Shown here: positions 8,891 through 18,432 of the stretch, piece after piece
How positions within the stretch are numbered: position 1 is the stretch's first letter
How the letters are laid out: every line of letters begins with the position of its first letter
From: Verrucomicrobiia bacterium Tous-C2TDCM
GTDB taxonomy: Bacteria > Verrucomicrobiota > Verrucomicrobiia > Verrucomicrobiales > DEV007
DNA length: 33,582 nt
Assembly (NCBI GenBank): GCA_002288445.1
Contig: NEUQ01000004.1
Span: 1 to 33,582, forward strand
Direction: 5' to 3'
The notes under the pieces: generated by a model
Databases searched by the model: none
Told to the model about the DNA's origin: nothing
What the model saw: only the letters and a program-made list of their open reading frames with translations
Translations under genes and position numbers: made by a program

Positions 8891-9382
8891 ATGAATTCAC
8901 CACTCGATCTCCTCCAGCACCAGCCTCTCCATTGTTTCGAGGCGGGGGAAACGGTGATCGCCGAGGGAGCCTCCACCGGCCTGCTCTATTTTCTCGCCGA
9001 GGGTGTCGTCGAAGTCACCAAGGGCGGTGTTTCGGTGACGCGAACCAATGAGCCGGGTGCCGTCTTCGGCGACCTCTCTGCTCTTCTCGGTGTGCCCCAT
9101 ACCGCCGAGGTCCGAGCCATCGAACTCTGCCGTTTCCGAGTGGTCGAGGATCCGGTGGCCCTGCTCGAGGCGAATCCCGCGATCAGTCTCCACCTCTGTC
9201 GCCTCTTGGCGAGGAGGCTCGACGGAGTGAACCGCTATCTTGTCGATTTGAAGCAGCAGTTCGAGGGTCACGATCATCTCGGCATGGTCGATGGCATGAT
9301 CGACCTCCTCATGCACCGACACCCGCGCGAACGCATTGCGCCCCGGCGCCTATCACATCACGATCCCGAGTTCGCGGAATGA
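8891..9382 (+). CDS. Standalone cyclic-nucleotide-binding (Crp/Fnr sensor-type) domain protein
   Basis: FEAGETVIAEGASTGLLYFLAEGVVEVTKGGVSVTRTNEPGAVFGDLSALLGVPHTAEVRAIELCRFRVV; no helix-turn-helix domain visible after the sensor. Confidence 0.8.
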   Translation: MNSPLDLLQHQPLHCFEAGETVIAEGASTGLLYFLAEGVVEVTKGGVSVTRTNEPGAVFGDLSALLGVPHTAEVRAIELCRFRVVEDPVALLEANPAISLHLCRLLARRLDGVNRYLVDLKQQFEGHDHLGMVDGMIDLLMHRHPRERIAPRRLSHHDPEFAE

Positions 9383-10081
9383 TTCCCCTTCGACGCTGCG
9401 CCATTCGGCGGTGAGCGCGTTTAGATCGAGAATGATCGTAGTCGGCTCGGGCCCTGGCTGTCGACCCGGGTTAAAGACCCAGGTTCCGCCGATTCGGTCG
9501 ATCCAGGATCCGTCGCCATAGAAGGGGGAATTGTGAATGTGTCCACTGAAAACCATATCGGGCCCGTGGTGTCGGATCCAGGAGGTGAGAGCTTCATCAC
9601 CGATAAAGCGCTTTCCCGACCAGCTCGTGAGGGCTCCCTTGGGCGGCGCATGGTAGATCCAGATCCACCGATCACCACGATGAACGGCTTCGCGCTCGAG
9701 CAGGGCTTCTACCTGTGCTCGAGACACCTCTCCGTCCCACCACGGACATACCGTGATCCGGACGTTCCCAAAATCGAAGCCGTCCCCATCGGTGTGGATT
9801 CGATCGTGACGCGCCTCACGGATCCAGTTAGCGACCGACTCGTCTGCCTCGTTGCGACTATCTCCATCGTGATTTCCCGAACTTACGACGAGGGAAACCT
9901 TCTGCGAAATGAGGTTCAGGTATTTTTCGACGATCGCGATCTGCACGTCGAGATCGAGAGACGAACTCAGGTCGAGAAGGTCTCCTCCGATCATCACCAG
10001 ATCGAACTTGGCGGCTTCAGCCAAAAGCCAGTCGAATTGCTTGAGCGAATAGTGGAGGTCGGCGACGAAAAGCAGGCGCAT
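9353..10081 (-). CDS. Calcineurin-like metallophosphoesterase
   Basis: MRLLFVADLHYS...LVMIGGDLLDL...VVSSGNHDGD...WIYHAPPKG...MVFSGHIHNSPF. Confidence 0.88.
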   Translation of the reverse strand: MRLLFVADLHYSLKQFDWLLAEAAKFDLVMIGGDLLDLSSSLDLDVQIAIVEKYLNLISQKVSLVVSSGNHDGDSRNEADESVANWIREARHDRIHTDGDGFDFGNVRITVCPWWDGEVSRAQVEALLEREAVHRGDRWIWIYHAPPKGALTSWSGKRFIGDEALTSWIRHHGPDMVFSGHIHNSPFYGDGSWIDRIGGTWVFNPGRQPGPEPTTIILDLNALTAEWRSVEGESFRELGIVM

Positions 10082-10273
10082 GGAAGTCAGTGGGTTGGGC
10101 GCGTGACGCTCGCCAGCGCCCTTTTGCCGCGGCGCCGGAGATCGCAGGACTTGCGCAACTCGATCATCTCAAGAAAACCGACCGAGTCTTTCCGATACTC
10201 GCTCTCTCTGCCTCCCTCGTTCCAGCTTCCCTGGCGCCGGAGGCCGGAGACCCGACTTTTTCTTCGCACGCGC

Positions 10274-11361
10274 TCACTTCTTCAGCAAGACCCGGATCTT
10301 GTGAGCCTCGCTGTCGCCGATATAAATCCCTCCGTTGGGATCGGCATAGACACCATGAGGACGGGCCATCTCGCATCGAAGCGGATCTCCGTCGGCCCCA
10401 TCACCTTTGGTGCCAGTCCCGGCAATCAACTCAATCCTGCCCGTGGTGGCGTCGATCATCCGGATCGAGTGGCTTTCACAATCGGCGAGCCAAACGTTCC
10501 CGGCCTCATCGACACTGATGCCCTTAGGGCCGCTGAGCGTCGCCTCGACGGCGGGACCTCCATGCCCGGTAAAGCCCCCTTTGCCAGTTCCAGCAATGTG
10601 GTGGATCTTTCCAGCTTTGAGATCGAACTTGAAAACTTGGTTGCCCTCGCGTGTCGCGAGCCAGAGATTTCCTGCCTTGTCGAAGTCGAGCGAACGAGGC
10701 CCTCTCAGCGGGGTCCCCACGATGGGGGATCCATCCGGCGTGTCCCCAGCCTTGCCCGTGCCAGCGAAGGTCGAGATGATGCCGGTCTCGTGATCGAGCT
10801 TGCGGATGACGTGGTTCCCGATATCACAGATATAAAGGTCGCCTTCTGGACCAAATTGGATGCTATGAGGCTGCTTGAGTTGCGCCTTCACCGCAGGACC
10901 TCCATCTCCGCTGTAACCGGGCTCGCCCGTCCCGGCGATCGTCGTTAGGATTCCGGTCTTCATCTCGATCTTGCGCACGGCATGATTGACCATGTCCACA
11001 ATGTAGAGATCCCCGTTGGCGTCGAAACGGATTTCGTGAGGTTTGTTGAAGGTCCCCTCAAGCGCTGGCCCACCATCGCCAGTAAAGCCAGCAACTCCGG
11101 TGCCCGCGATAGTCGTGAGGACTCCGTCAACACCAATCCTCCGGATCCGCTGACCGGTGTATTCGCAGAAGTAGAGAGCACCATCGGGTCCGCGGACAAC
11201 TCCAAAGGGATTATCCAACTCCGCCCCCGAGGCAGGTCCCCCGTCTCCAGAGAATCCCTGCTTCCCACTGCCCGCAATGGTTTCGATCGACCAACCAGCC
11301 CGGGCAGAGCCGTTCGAAATCAAGAAACAGGCAATCGCTGCGAGGACGGGATGAGTGGTCA
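10274..11361 (-). CDS. Secreted NHL-repeat beta-propeller protein
   Basis: Signal peptide MTTHPVLAAIACFLISNGSARAG, then six IAGTG..GfsGDGGPA-type repeats alternating with LYIxDxxNHxIRKI-type NHL motifs. Confidence 0.85.
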
Positions 11362-11593
11362 TGGGATGTATCCTTGGCGAAAAGAAGGTCTGGGTCAACC
11401 AGACACTAAGCAAAGATCCCGCGCTCGGCCGCGGTCACCTGCCCGGAGATGTCCACATCGGGCAAAGTGTTTGGGCCGAGAAAGCGGCTCGGCTTTGCGG
11501 GCCCACCTCAATCAATGGGGGCCGTGAGAACGTGAGCTTGAGGCGACCCGCCAAGGAGAAGGTTCCACGGCGTCGCGGAAGTCGTCCCGGTAC

Positions 11594-11629
11594 AAAAAGA
11601 AACCGCCCCTCCCGAAGGAGAGGCGGTTT
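11594..11629 (-). terminator. Rho-independent terminator for the 11676..12485 gene
   Basis: Minus strand AAACCGCCTCTCC-TTCG-GGAGGGGCGGTTT-CTTTTT. Confidence 0.9.
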
Positions 11630-11675
11630 ACACCAAGGTTCTAAGTAAAACTTAAGCCCTTTGAATCAGCAGTTC

Positions 11676-12485
11676 TTAGAAAGAAACGCTGAGAGAGACA
11701 CCACCGTGGAGGATGTCGCTCTGGAGATCGCCGGTAGCGTTGATCCCGTCGGCAACGAAGCCATTGGGAGCACCCACATAACCAACGTAGGGGGTAAGGG
11801 TGGTGCGGCAGTTAAGCTCGATCGGAAGCGAAGCGGTCACATAGTAGTGGTTCCAACCGCTGTCGTTGCCGGTGAGGGCGGAGAAGTAGTTGTCGGAGTA
11901 ACCAACGCCAGTTCCAAGAACCAGGCTGATGCTGTCGGTGAGACCGAACGACTTGGAGAAACCAAGCTGATGATACCATCCGTTCGCGAAACCACCCATG
12001 GCGTAGTTGGACTCGTAGGCGAGATCAACGAAGCCGAGGCTGCGAGTGATGTCGAGGCCGAGTTCACCGTAACCGTTGCCACTGGTGGCACCGAGGTTGC
12101 TGCGGGTTTCGGGGAAGAGGAAGTGGGTGTAGCCGAGAGCCACGTCGAAACCGGCGAAGGTCCCGAGAGCGGCACTGACGGTGAGGTCGAGCTCGTCGTA
12201 AGCCCCACCAAGGCCGTCTTCGTTGATACCATTGAGGTACCAAGCACCGACCGTGATCGGAACGGCGAGACCGTCGAAGGTGTAGTTGACGCTCGTCCAG
12301 GCGCTGTCACCAGCAAAGCGAACACCGTAGAAGATGTAGTCGCTCATGTAGCCGGCGGAGATCACGCCTCCGAGGTCCACGCACTCCTCGATGGGAGCCT
12401 TGCCAACGGGGGCCTTCCCCCAGTCACCCGCGTTAACGCCAAGCGTCAGCGCGCCAATAGTTGCAACCAGAATGGTTTTTTTCAT
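11676..12485 (-). CDS. Outer-membrane beta-barrel-like protein, paralog 1
   Basis: MKKTILVATIGALTLGVNAGDWGKAPVGKAPIEECVDLGGVISAGYMSDYIFYGVRFAGD...LNCRTTLTPYVGY...QSDILHGGVSLSVSF; signal peptide, alternating aromatic/hydrophobic strands, C-terminal Phe. Confidence 0.75.
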   Translation of the reverse strand: MKKTILVATIGALTLGVNAGDWGKAPVGKAPIEECVDLGGVISAGYMSDYIFYGVRFAGDSAWTSVNYTFDGLAVPITVGAWYLNGINEDGLGGAYDELDLTVSAALGTFAGFDVALGYTHFLFPETRSNLGATSGNGYGELGLDITRSLGFVDLAYESNYAMGGFANGWYHQLGFSKSFGLTDSISLVLGTGVGYSDNYFSALTGNDSGWNHYYVTASLPIELNCRTTLTPYVGYVGAPNGFVADGINATGDLQSDILHGGVSLSVSF

Positions 12486-12892
12486 AAGTGTTTTGATTCC
12501 CTTGGTTTGAGATGTGGTCGTAATAACCTGTTTTCGTCTGGGCGTTAGCCCGCAGCCCCTTTTCCTGAACTCCGCTCAAGCAATGCCTGAACGACTTTTC
12601 AGAATCTGGAACCAAGAAAGGTTGCCCGAGGTTTGCCAATCCCGCAAGAGAAAAATCTTCATTTTCCTCTAAGAAACCGGCTTGGTGAACGTTTTAAATC
12701 CTCGGGATCCGACCTCAAGAGCTTCTTAAAGCGTTGATTTTTAGGAAATTACACTGATGCCGAATGCCCTTCAAGGAAGTTGGCGGCGGCTTTTCCTTTG
12801 GTGTTTTTTCTTTCGCTGTCGGCTGGTTGTTTTCTCCACGGGGTCGTTTTCCACTCCCGCTGGGTTGCCGCACTGGCACTTATGGCGTTTGG

Positions 12893-12932
12893 GGAAAATA
12901 AAAAACCGCCCCCCGATTAGGGGGACGGTTTT
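12893..12932 (-). terminator. Rho-independent terminator for the 12975..13787 gene
   Basis: Minus strand AAAACCGTCCCCC-TAATC-GGGGGGCGGTTTT-TTATTTT. Confidence 0.87.
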
Positions 12933-12974
12933 GACCAAGGTTGGATCGATCAGTGACCGATCAAATTGGGATTC

Positions 12975-13787
12975 TCAGAACGAGACGCTGAGGGAGAGTC
13001 CGCCGTGGAGGATGTCCGACTGCGGTCCTTCGCCAAGCGGGTTGACACCGTCAACCACAAAACTTCCAGGTGCGCCGATGTAGCCCACATAGGGAGTGAG
13101 GGTGGTGCGGCAGTTGAGCTGGATCGGAAGCGATGCGGTCACGTAGTAGTGGTTCCAACCGCTGTCATTGCCGGTCAGGGCACTCCAGTAGTTGTCGCTG
13201 TAGGCGACACCGGCGCCGAGGCCGAGGCTGACGCTATCGGTGAGGCTGATCGACTTGCTGAGTCCGAGCTGGTGATACCAACCGTTGGCGAGCCCGCCCA
13301 TGGCGTAGGCGTTCGAGTAGGCGAGATCAACGAAGCCGAGGCTGCGGGTCACTTCGAGACCAAGCTCACCGTAGCCGAGACCGCTCGGCGAGAGGTTGCT
13401 GCGGACTTCGGGGAACACGTAGTGGGTGTAGCCGAGACTCACGTCGAAACCGGCGAAGGTGCCCAGATCGGCCTTCGCGTAGAGATCGAGCTTGTCGAAG
13501 CCGCCGAGAAGGACGCCGTCTCCGTTGATGATGTTGTAGTAACCAGCACCAATGGTAACGGGAACCGCGAGACCGTCGATGGTGTAGTTCACATCAACGG
13601 ACGCCGTGTCGCCACCCCAGCGGACGCCCTTGAATACGTAATCGGTGGCGTAGCCCGTGGTGATGGTGCCGCCGAGATCGACGCACTCTTCCACGACCTC
13701 TTTTCCGACGGGGGCTTTGCCCCAGTCGCCTGCGTTCACGCCGAAAGTCAGCGCGCTGATGGTTGCAACCAGAATGGTTTTTTTCAT
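12975..13787 (-). CDS. Outer-membrane beta-barrel-like protein, paralog 2
   Basis: MKKTILVATISALTFGVNAGDWGKAPVGKEVVEECVDLGGTITTGYATDYVFKGVRWGGD...LNCRTTLTPYVGY...QSDILHGGLSLSVSF. ATG at 13787 preferred to the 13931 ORF-track start. Confidence 0.75.
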   Translation of the reverse strand: MKKTILVATISALTFGVNAGDWGKAPVGKEVVEECVDLGGTITTGYATDYVFKGVRWGGDTASVDVNYTIDGLAVPVTIGAGYYNIINGDGVLLGGFDKLDLYAKADLGTFAGFDVSLGYTHYVFPEVRSNLSPSGLGYGELGLEVTRSLGFVDLAYSNAYAMGGLANGWYHQLGLSKSISLTDSVSLGLGAGVAYSDNYWSALTGNDSGWNHYYVTASLPIQLNCRTTLTPYVGYIGAPGSFVVDGVNPLGEGPQSDILHGGLSLSVSF

Positions 13788-14002
13788 AATCGTTTGTTTT
13801 CCCTTGGTTTGAGATAGGCTGTCTGCGGAACGTTTTTTGATTTTCGCTCCCTCTCCTTCGAGCCCATCCGTTGTAACTAGGTGGTCCCGAAGGCAATTGG
13901 GGATGTTTACCAGAGCGAGTAGTTCGCGCAACCGAAAATTTGCAAATCTTCCTCGTTGCGAGGGGGATGGTCGATTCCACGGCCGTGCCGCCCCTCAGCA
14001 CC

Positions 14003-14824
14003 TTACCTCACCGGCACGGCGTCCCGGGTAGAGAGGGTAGCTACGTTCGCGCCCGTGGAAAAAAGGGCCATCGCCAGGTGTGTCCCGCCCGGAGAGATCT
14101 CGGAGGGCCTCGTCACGGTTCCCTTCTCGCCGGATGACGCTTCCACTCCTTCACCCACAGCGAGCGGACGAGATGCCTCGACGACACGCAGAAGGCGCCT
14201 CACCCGGCCGACACTGCGAATTCGGGAAATGATTTCCTGTCCCAGATAGCAACCCTTGTGAAAGTCGACGGCCCGGTCGTCGAGACCAAGCTCGGCGGGG
14301 AATTCGTCCGAGCGGATTTCGGCCCCGGCTTTGGGCAAGCGGGAAAGGATCTCCCATAAAGCCCATTCGCTCCGGGGGATTTCGTTCTGGCTGCCGAAGG
14401 GAGGAGGGAGTTCGCGGCCGAGAATTAGATCGTGGCCGGAAATCGCGAGGCGCGAACTCGCCACTCCACCCGGCGATTCACCGGCGAAGTGGTGATAGAG
14501 GCGAACCTGATCGGTGAGGTCCTCGATTTCGCAGTCGTCGGCGATGAGGTAACGGCCGAAACGGGCGTGCAGGGCGGCACGCTGGGAGGCTTCCCCATCA
14601 ACCAGGATTCCATCTCCGTCCCGTCGAATCCACACGAGGGCCTCGACCTTGCCCTTGATGGTGCAGAGACAGGCGGGGATCGCCAGCGAATCAGTCGCCT
14701 TGGCAACGTCGTTGCTCACCTGGCCGTTCAGATAGCGAACGCTGTCCGGACCGCTGAATCGGAAGACAGCTCGGTCGGCCAGCTCATACCAACGCCCCTC
14801 CAGGGGTGGAAGATCGATCATCAC
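14003..14824 (-). CDS. YgfZ/GcvT-like folate-binding protein
   Basis: FRFSGPDSVRYLNGQVSNDV... and the YgfZ signature KGCYLGQEIISRIRSVGRVRRLL. Start is GTG 14824 or ATG 14821; stop of the upstream gene overlaps. Confidence 0.9.
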   Translation of the reverse strand: MMIDLPPLEGRWYELADRAVFRFSGPDSVRYLNGQVSNDVAKATDSLAIPACLCTIKGKVEALVWIRRDGDGILVDGEASQRAALHARFGRYLIADDCEIEDLTDQVRLYHHFAGESPGGVASSRLAISGHDLILGRELPPPFGSQNEIPRSEWALWEILSRLPKAGAEIRSDEFPAELGLDDRAVDFHKGCYLGQEIISRIRSVGRVRRLLRVVEASRPLAVGEGVEASSGEKGTVTRPSEISPGGTHLAMALFSTGANVATLSTRDAVPVR

Positions 14825-15702
14825 TGCTTCGGTTCAGGGGTTTCTCCCGTTCCGTCCGTCTGGTAATTCGCGGCGATCACCGAATAATCGAGCTCACCCC
14901 GCCCTTCCTGAATGGACCGGTAAAGCACACTCGCCGTGGTCGACAAAACGGGTTGGGCGACCCCGAGCTGCTTGCCGAGGGCGAGGGCATACTGGGCGTC
15001 CTTGAACATATTCTTCAGAGAGAAATGGGGCTCGTAGTTCCGCGCGAGAATAGACGGCAACTTCATACTGACGAGAGGGGAGCAGCAGGCGTTGCCCTGC
15101 AGGGCTTCGGAGAGGCGATCGGGATCCACACCCGCCGCTTCGACCAGCCCGTAGGCCTCGGAAAGAATGCCGACCGTGGCCGCCGAAATCATGTTCGTCG
15201 CGATCTTGATGAGCGCCGCTTCACCGACCCGGCCGAGGTGGAGGATGGATTTGGAGCTGGCCTCGAGGACGGGGCGGACTCGCTCGAGGACCCTGATATC
15301 ACCCCCGGTGTAATAGACAAGCGATCCCGCCTCTGCCGCGAGGCGACTTCCCGTGAACGGCGCGTCAAGAAAGGAGGCTCCGGTATCGCGGACCTCCTCA
15401 AAGACCGAGGCAACGGTCTCGGGATCGAAGGTTCCGTTGGCGATCAGGATGTGGCGGGATTCGAGCCGGCTTTTCATCGCCGCGATCACCGTCCGCAGCG
15501 CCTCGCTGTCGCCCACGAAAATCTGAATGACGTCGACGAGATCGGCAATCTCGCCCGGCGAAGCGAGAAATCCCGGCAGCGGCTTGACCGTGCGATTCCA
15601 GACATAAACCTGGTGACCGGCCTCGCGGAGGCGTTCCGCGACACGGCTGCCGATGATTCCTTGGCCGATCACCCCAACCGATTCGAGCGTTTCCGTTTTC
15701 AT
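14821..15702 (-). CDS. NAD(P)-dependent oxidoreductase, 3-hydroxyisobutyrate dehydrogenase family
   Basis: VGVIGQGIIGSRVAERLREAGHQVYVWNRT, FLDAPFTGSRLAAEAGSLVYYTGG, ALIKIATNMISA. ATG at 15702 preferred over 15738. Confidence 0.88.
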   Translation of the reverse strand: MKTETLESVGVIGQGIIGSRVAERLREAGHQVYVWNRTVKPLPGFLASPGEIADLVDVIQIFVGDSEALRTVIAAMKSRLESRHILIANGTFDPETVASVFEEVRDTGASFLDAPFTGSRLAAEAGSLVYYTGGDIRVLERVRPVLEASSKSILHLGRVGEAALIKIATNMISAATVGILSEAYGLVEAAGVDPDRLSEALQGNACCSPLVSMKLPSILARNYEPHFSLKNMFKDAQYALALGKQLGVAQPVLSTTASVLYRSIQEGRGELDYSVIAANYQTDGTGETPEPKQ

Positions 15703-15779
15703 TCGGAGGGAATCAACGCTGCCCCGCCCTTTTCGCAAGGACAGGTTGCCCGGGACGCCACCTTCGTGTTTGCTGGGCG

Positions 15780-16559
15780 ATGATGGATGCGATCCGGTCG
15801 GCGCTCTCCCACCTCGGTCAGCTGGCGCTGCTCGCGGTGGAGTCGATCTTTTCGCTTCTTACCACGGGGCCCCGCATTCGCTCGGCCTGTTTCCAAATCG
15901 TCGCGATCGGGATCGGATCGCAACTGGTCGTGATCATCACCGGGGCCTTCACCGGAGCGGTCTTCGCCGCGCAGGCCTACTACAAATTCAGCGAGCTCGG
16001 ACTCGGATCAGCAACGGGACCGGTCGTCTCGATTGCGATGTGCCGCGAGCTTGGCCCCGTCCTTTCTGCCCTGATGGTGGCCGGGCGAATGGGGGCAGCA
16101 ATGGCCGCCGAGATCGGCACGATGCGGGTGACTCAACAAATCGACGCCCTTCGTGCCTTCGGCGTCGACCCGGTGGACTACCTGGTTGTCCCTCGTCTTC
16201 TTGCCATTTTCATCTCCATGCCGATCCTCGTAGCCGAGGCGATCTGGTTCGGAATGATGGCGGCGCAATATCTCACAGTGCAGGTCTTTGGGGTGCCCGC
16301 ACCTTGGTTCGAAGGACAACTCCTCGCGCACACGAGAGACTCCGATGTCCTTTCCGGGCTGATCAAGGGCACGATCTTCGGCCTGCTCATTGTCCTGATT
16401 TCGTGCCATCGCGGGTTGCACGCGAGCGATGGCGCCGTCGGGGTGGGCCGGGCCACGACCCGGGCGGTGGTCGATTCTTCGCTCGCGATCCTCGTCGTGA
16501 ATTTCTTCCTCTCCGTCCTTTTCAACCACTGGCTGCCGACCAGCGCGATCGACCTCTGA
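15780..16559 (+). CDS. mlaE: MlaE-family lipid ABC transporter permease
   Basis: GAFTGAVFAAQAYYKFSELG, CRELGPVLSALMVAGRMGAAMAAEIGTMRVTQQIDALRAFGVDPVDYLVVPRLLA. Confidence 0.93.
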   Translation: MMDAIRSALSHLGQLALLAVESIFSLLTTGPRIRSACFQIVAIGIGSQLVVIITGAFTGAVFAAQAYYKFSELGLGSATGPVVSIAMCRELGPVLSALMVAGRMGAAMAAEIGTMRVTQQIDALRAFGVDPVDYLVVPRLLAIFISMPILVAEAIWFGMMAAQYLTVQVFGVPAPWFEGQLLAHTRDSDVLSGLIKGTIFGLLIVLISCHRGLHASDGAVGVGRATTRAVVDSSLAILVVNFFLSVLFNHWLPTSAIDL

Positions 16560-16565
16560 ACGAAG

Positions 16566-17330
16566 ATGACCGGAGACCCTGACATTCCTCCCTTTTTCGA
16601 AGTCCGCGAGCTGAGGCAAACCCTTGGTGGTCAGGAGGTCCTGCGCGGAGTCTCCCTGAACGTGCCCCGCGGAAAAACCACCGTCATTCTCGGTGGCAGC
16701 GGCGCGGGAAAGAGCGTCCTCTTGCGCCATCTCAACGGGCTAATGAAGCCGCTCTCGGGAACGGTAACAGTCCTCGGGACTGATCTCGGCCCGCTCTCGG
16801 AAAAGGCCCTGCGACCGATCCGGCGGCGTATCGGCGTGCTTTTTCAAGAGGGTGCCCTCTTCGATTCCATGAGCGTGGGCGAAAACGTGGCCTTTCCCCT
16901 CTGGGAACATGGCCTGCGAGACCGTGCCGCGATCGCCGCCCGCGTCGATGAAGTTCTCACACACGTGGGCCTGCAAGGGCATGAATCGAAGCGGCCCGAA
17001 GCCCTCTCGGGTGGCATGCGCAAGCGCGTTTCCCTAGCCCGCGCCCTTGCGTCCGGCCCGGAATGTCTCCTCTACGACGAGCCGACTGCCGGACTTGATC
17101 CGATCCTTTCCGAAAACATCACCCGGCTGATCGATCGGCTCCAGACGGAGCTTCACCTAACCTCGGTGATGGTGACCCACCACCTCGGGGCGATGCGTTG
17201 GGTCGCCGATCAGGTGATCTTTCTCAAGGACGGCTCGGTTCGTTTCTCCGGGACGCCCGAGGACCTCGCCAGATCGGAAGACCCAGCCATCCGCGAATTC
17301 CTCAACGCCGACGCGATGGCTGGGAGGTAG
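16566..17330 (+). CDS. mlaF: MlaF-family ABC transporter ATP-binding protein
   Basis: Walker A GGSGAGKSVLL, signature LSGGMRKRVSLARALA, Walker B CLLYDEPTAGLDP. Confidence 0.93.
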   Translation: MTGDPDIPPFFEVRELRQTLGGQEVLRGVSLNVPRGKTTVILGGSGAGKSVLLRHLNGLMKPLSGTVTVLGTDLGPLSEKALRPIRRRIGVLFQEGALFDSMSVGENVAFPLWEHGLRDRAAIAARVDEVLTHVGLQGHESKRPEALSGGMRKRVSLARALASGPECLLYDEPTAGLDPILSENITRLIDRLQTELHLTSVMVTHHLGAMRWVADQVIFLKDGSVRFSGTPEDLARSEDPAIREFLNADAMAGR

Positions 17331-17386
17331 GCGCCTTCCGCGTTGTCACCTGGGAAAATCGCCGCCATACTTCCCTCCTTCATCCG

Positions 17387-18427
17387 ATGTCCCTTTCCTC
17401 CCATCGCACCGAGATTCAGGTCGGCCTTTTCGTGCTGGTCGGGATGGTCCTTGTCGCGGGATTGGTCCTGCGTTTCAGCCAGCCGCGGCTCGGATCAGCG
17501 GGAGGCTACCCACTCACTGTGGAGGTGAAGGACGCGACCGGCATCCGCGAGGGAGTGCCGGTGCGGCTCGGCGGCGTCGACATCGGTCGGGTCGCCTCCG
17601 ATCCGCTCCTGAACGAAGATTTTGTGCTGCTTTCGGTGCCGCTTGAGATCTTCCGGGGCAATCGCGTTCCCGCCGGATCCACCGTCAAGGTCGGCACGAG
17701 CGGTCTGATGGGAGACAGCTACGTGCGTATCCTGCCGCCCGAACGTCCCTCCGGTGAGTTTCTCCCCGAAGGTCATCTCATCGTCGCCGAACCCCCAAAC
17801 AACCTGACCGATCTCGCTGGAGAAGCCGGCGAGGCGTTTGACGGGGTCACGGACGCCTCCGTCGAAATGCGCTCAGCCGCCGACCAAGTCGAACGCCTCG
17901 CGCTGCGCGCAGAGGGGGAACTCCTCAGCGAAGAAAATCTCGGGAATCTCCGCGTGATCCTTTCCGAAATGCGCGCCACCTCGGAAGCGCTCCATACGGT
18001 CTCCGACCGCCTTCCCAAACTGCTCGACGAGAGTGGGACCGCCATCAACGGCATCTCGGAAGCCTCCACTGCCGCGAAGCTTTCGCTCACTGGGCTGGAT
18101 GCCAGCGTTGCGAAATTCAGCAAGACCCTCGACAGCGTCGATCCCGTGGTCAGGCAGTTCGACGGCACACTCGCTGAGTTGCGCAAAACCATCGCCGCGA
18201 CCGACCGCCTCCTTGGTGAGATCGAAAAAGGAGAGGGTCTCAGCGCCGCCCTCCTCAAGGACCCGGGCCTCAAACGCGACTTTGCGGAAGTCCTCGACAA
18301 ACTCAACCGCTACGGCTTCCTCTTTTATCCCCGCGCTGAAGGCCTTCAGCGCGAGGGATCGGTTTTTCCCGACGGAAGCGATGAGAAGGAACGAAAAGCT
18401 TTCCCCGGCCTCCGCCGCCAACCCTGA
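17387..18427 (+). CDS. mlaD: MlaD/MCE-domain substrate-binding protein
   Basis: MSLSSHRTEIQVGLFVLVGMVLVAGLVLRF anchor, VEVKDATGIREGVPVRLGGVDIGRVAS (MCE), VKVGTSGLMGDSYVRI, C-terminal helical region. Confidence 0.9.
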   Translation: MSLSSHRTEIQVGLFVLVGMVLVAGLVLRFSQPRLGSAGGYPLTVEVKDATGIREGVPVRLGGVDIGRVASDPLLNEDFVLLSVPLEIFRGNRVPAGSTVKVGTSGLMGDSYVRILPPERPSGEFLPEGHLIVAEPPNNLTDLAGEAGEAFDGVTDASVEMRSAADQVERLALRAEGELLSEENLGNLRVILSEMRATSEALHTVSDRLPKLLDESGTAINGISEASTAAKLSLTGLDASVAKFSKTLDSVDPVVRQFDGTLAELRKTIAATDRLLGEIEKGEGLSAALLKDPGLKRDFAEVLDKLNRYGFLFYPRAEGLQREGSVFPDGSDEKERKAFPGLRRQP

Positions 18428-18432
18428 CTCCC

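Noticed and set aside
9533-10948. 471-aa + strand ORF across the phosphoesterase and NHL genes
   Set aside because: It spans two genuine opposite-strand genes and their intergenic region; not a coherent protein.
10274-11361. Regular repeated DNA in the NHL gene resembling an array
   Set aside because: Repeats are codon-degenerate and protein-level, spaced as propeller blades; not CRISPR-like identical direct repeats.
12433-12639. 68-aa minus-strand ORF overlapping the paralog 1 start
   Set aside because: Out of frame with the barrel gene and covers its leader; composition is not protein-like.
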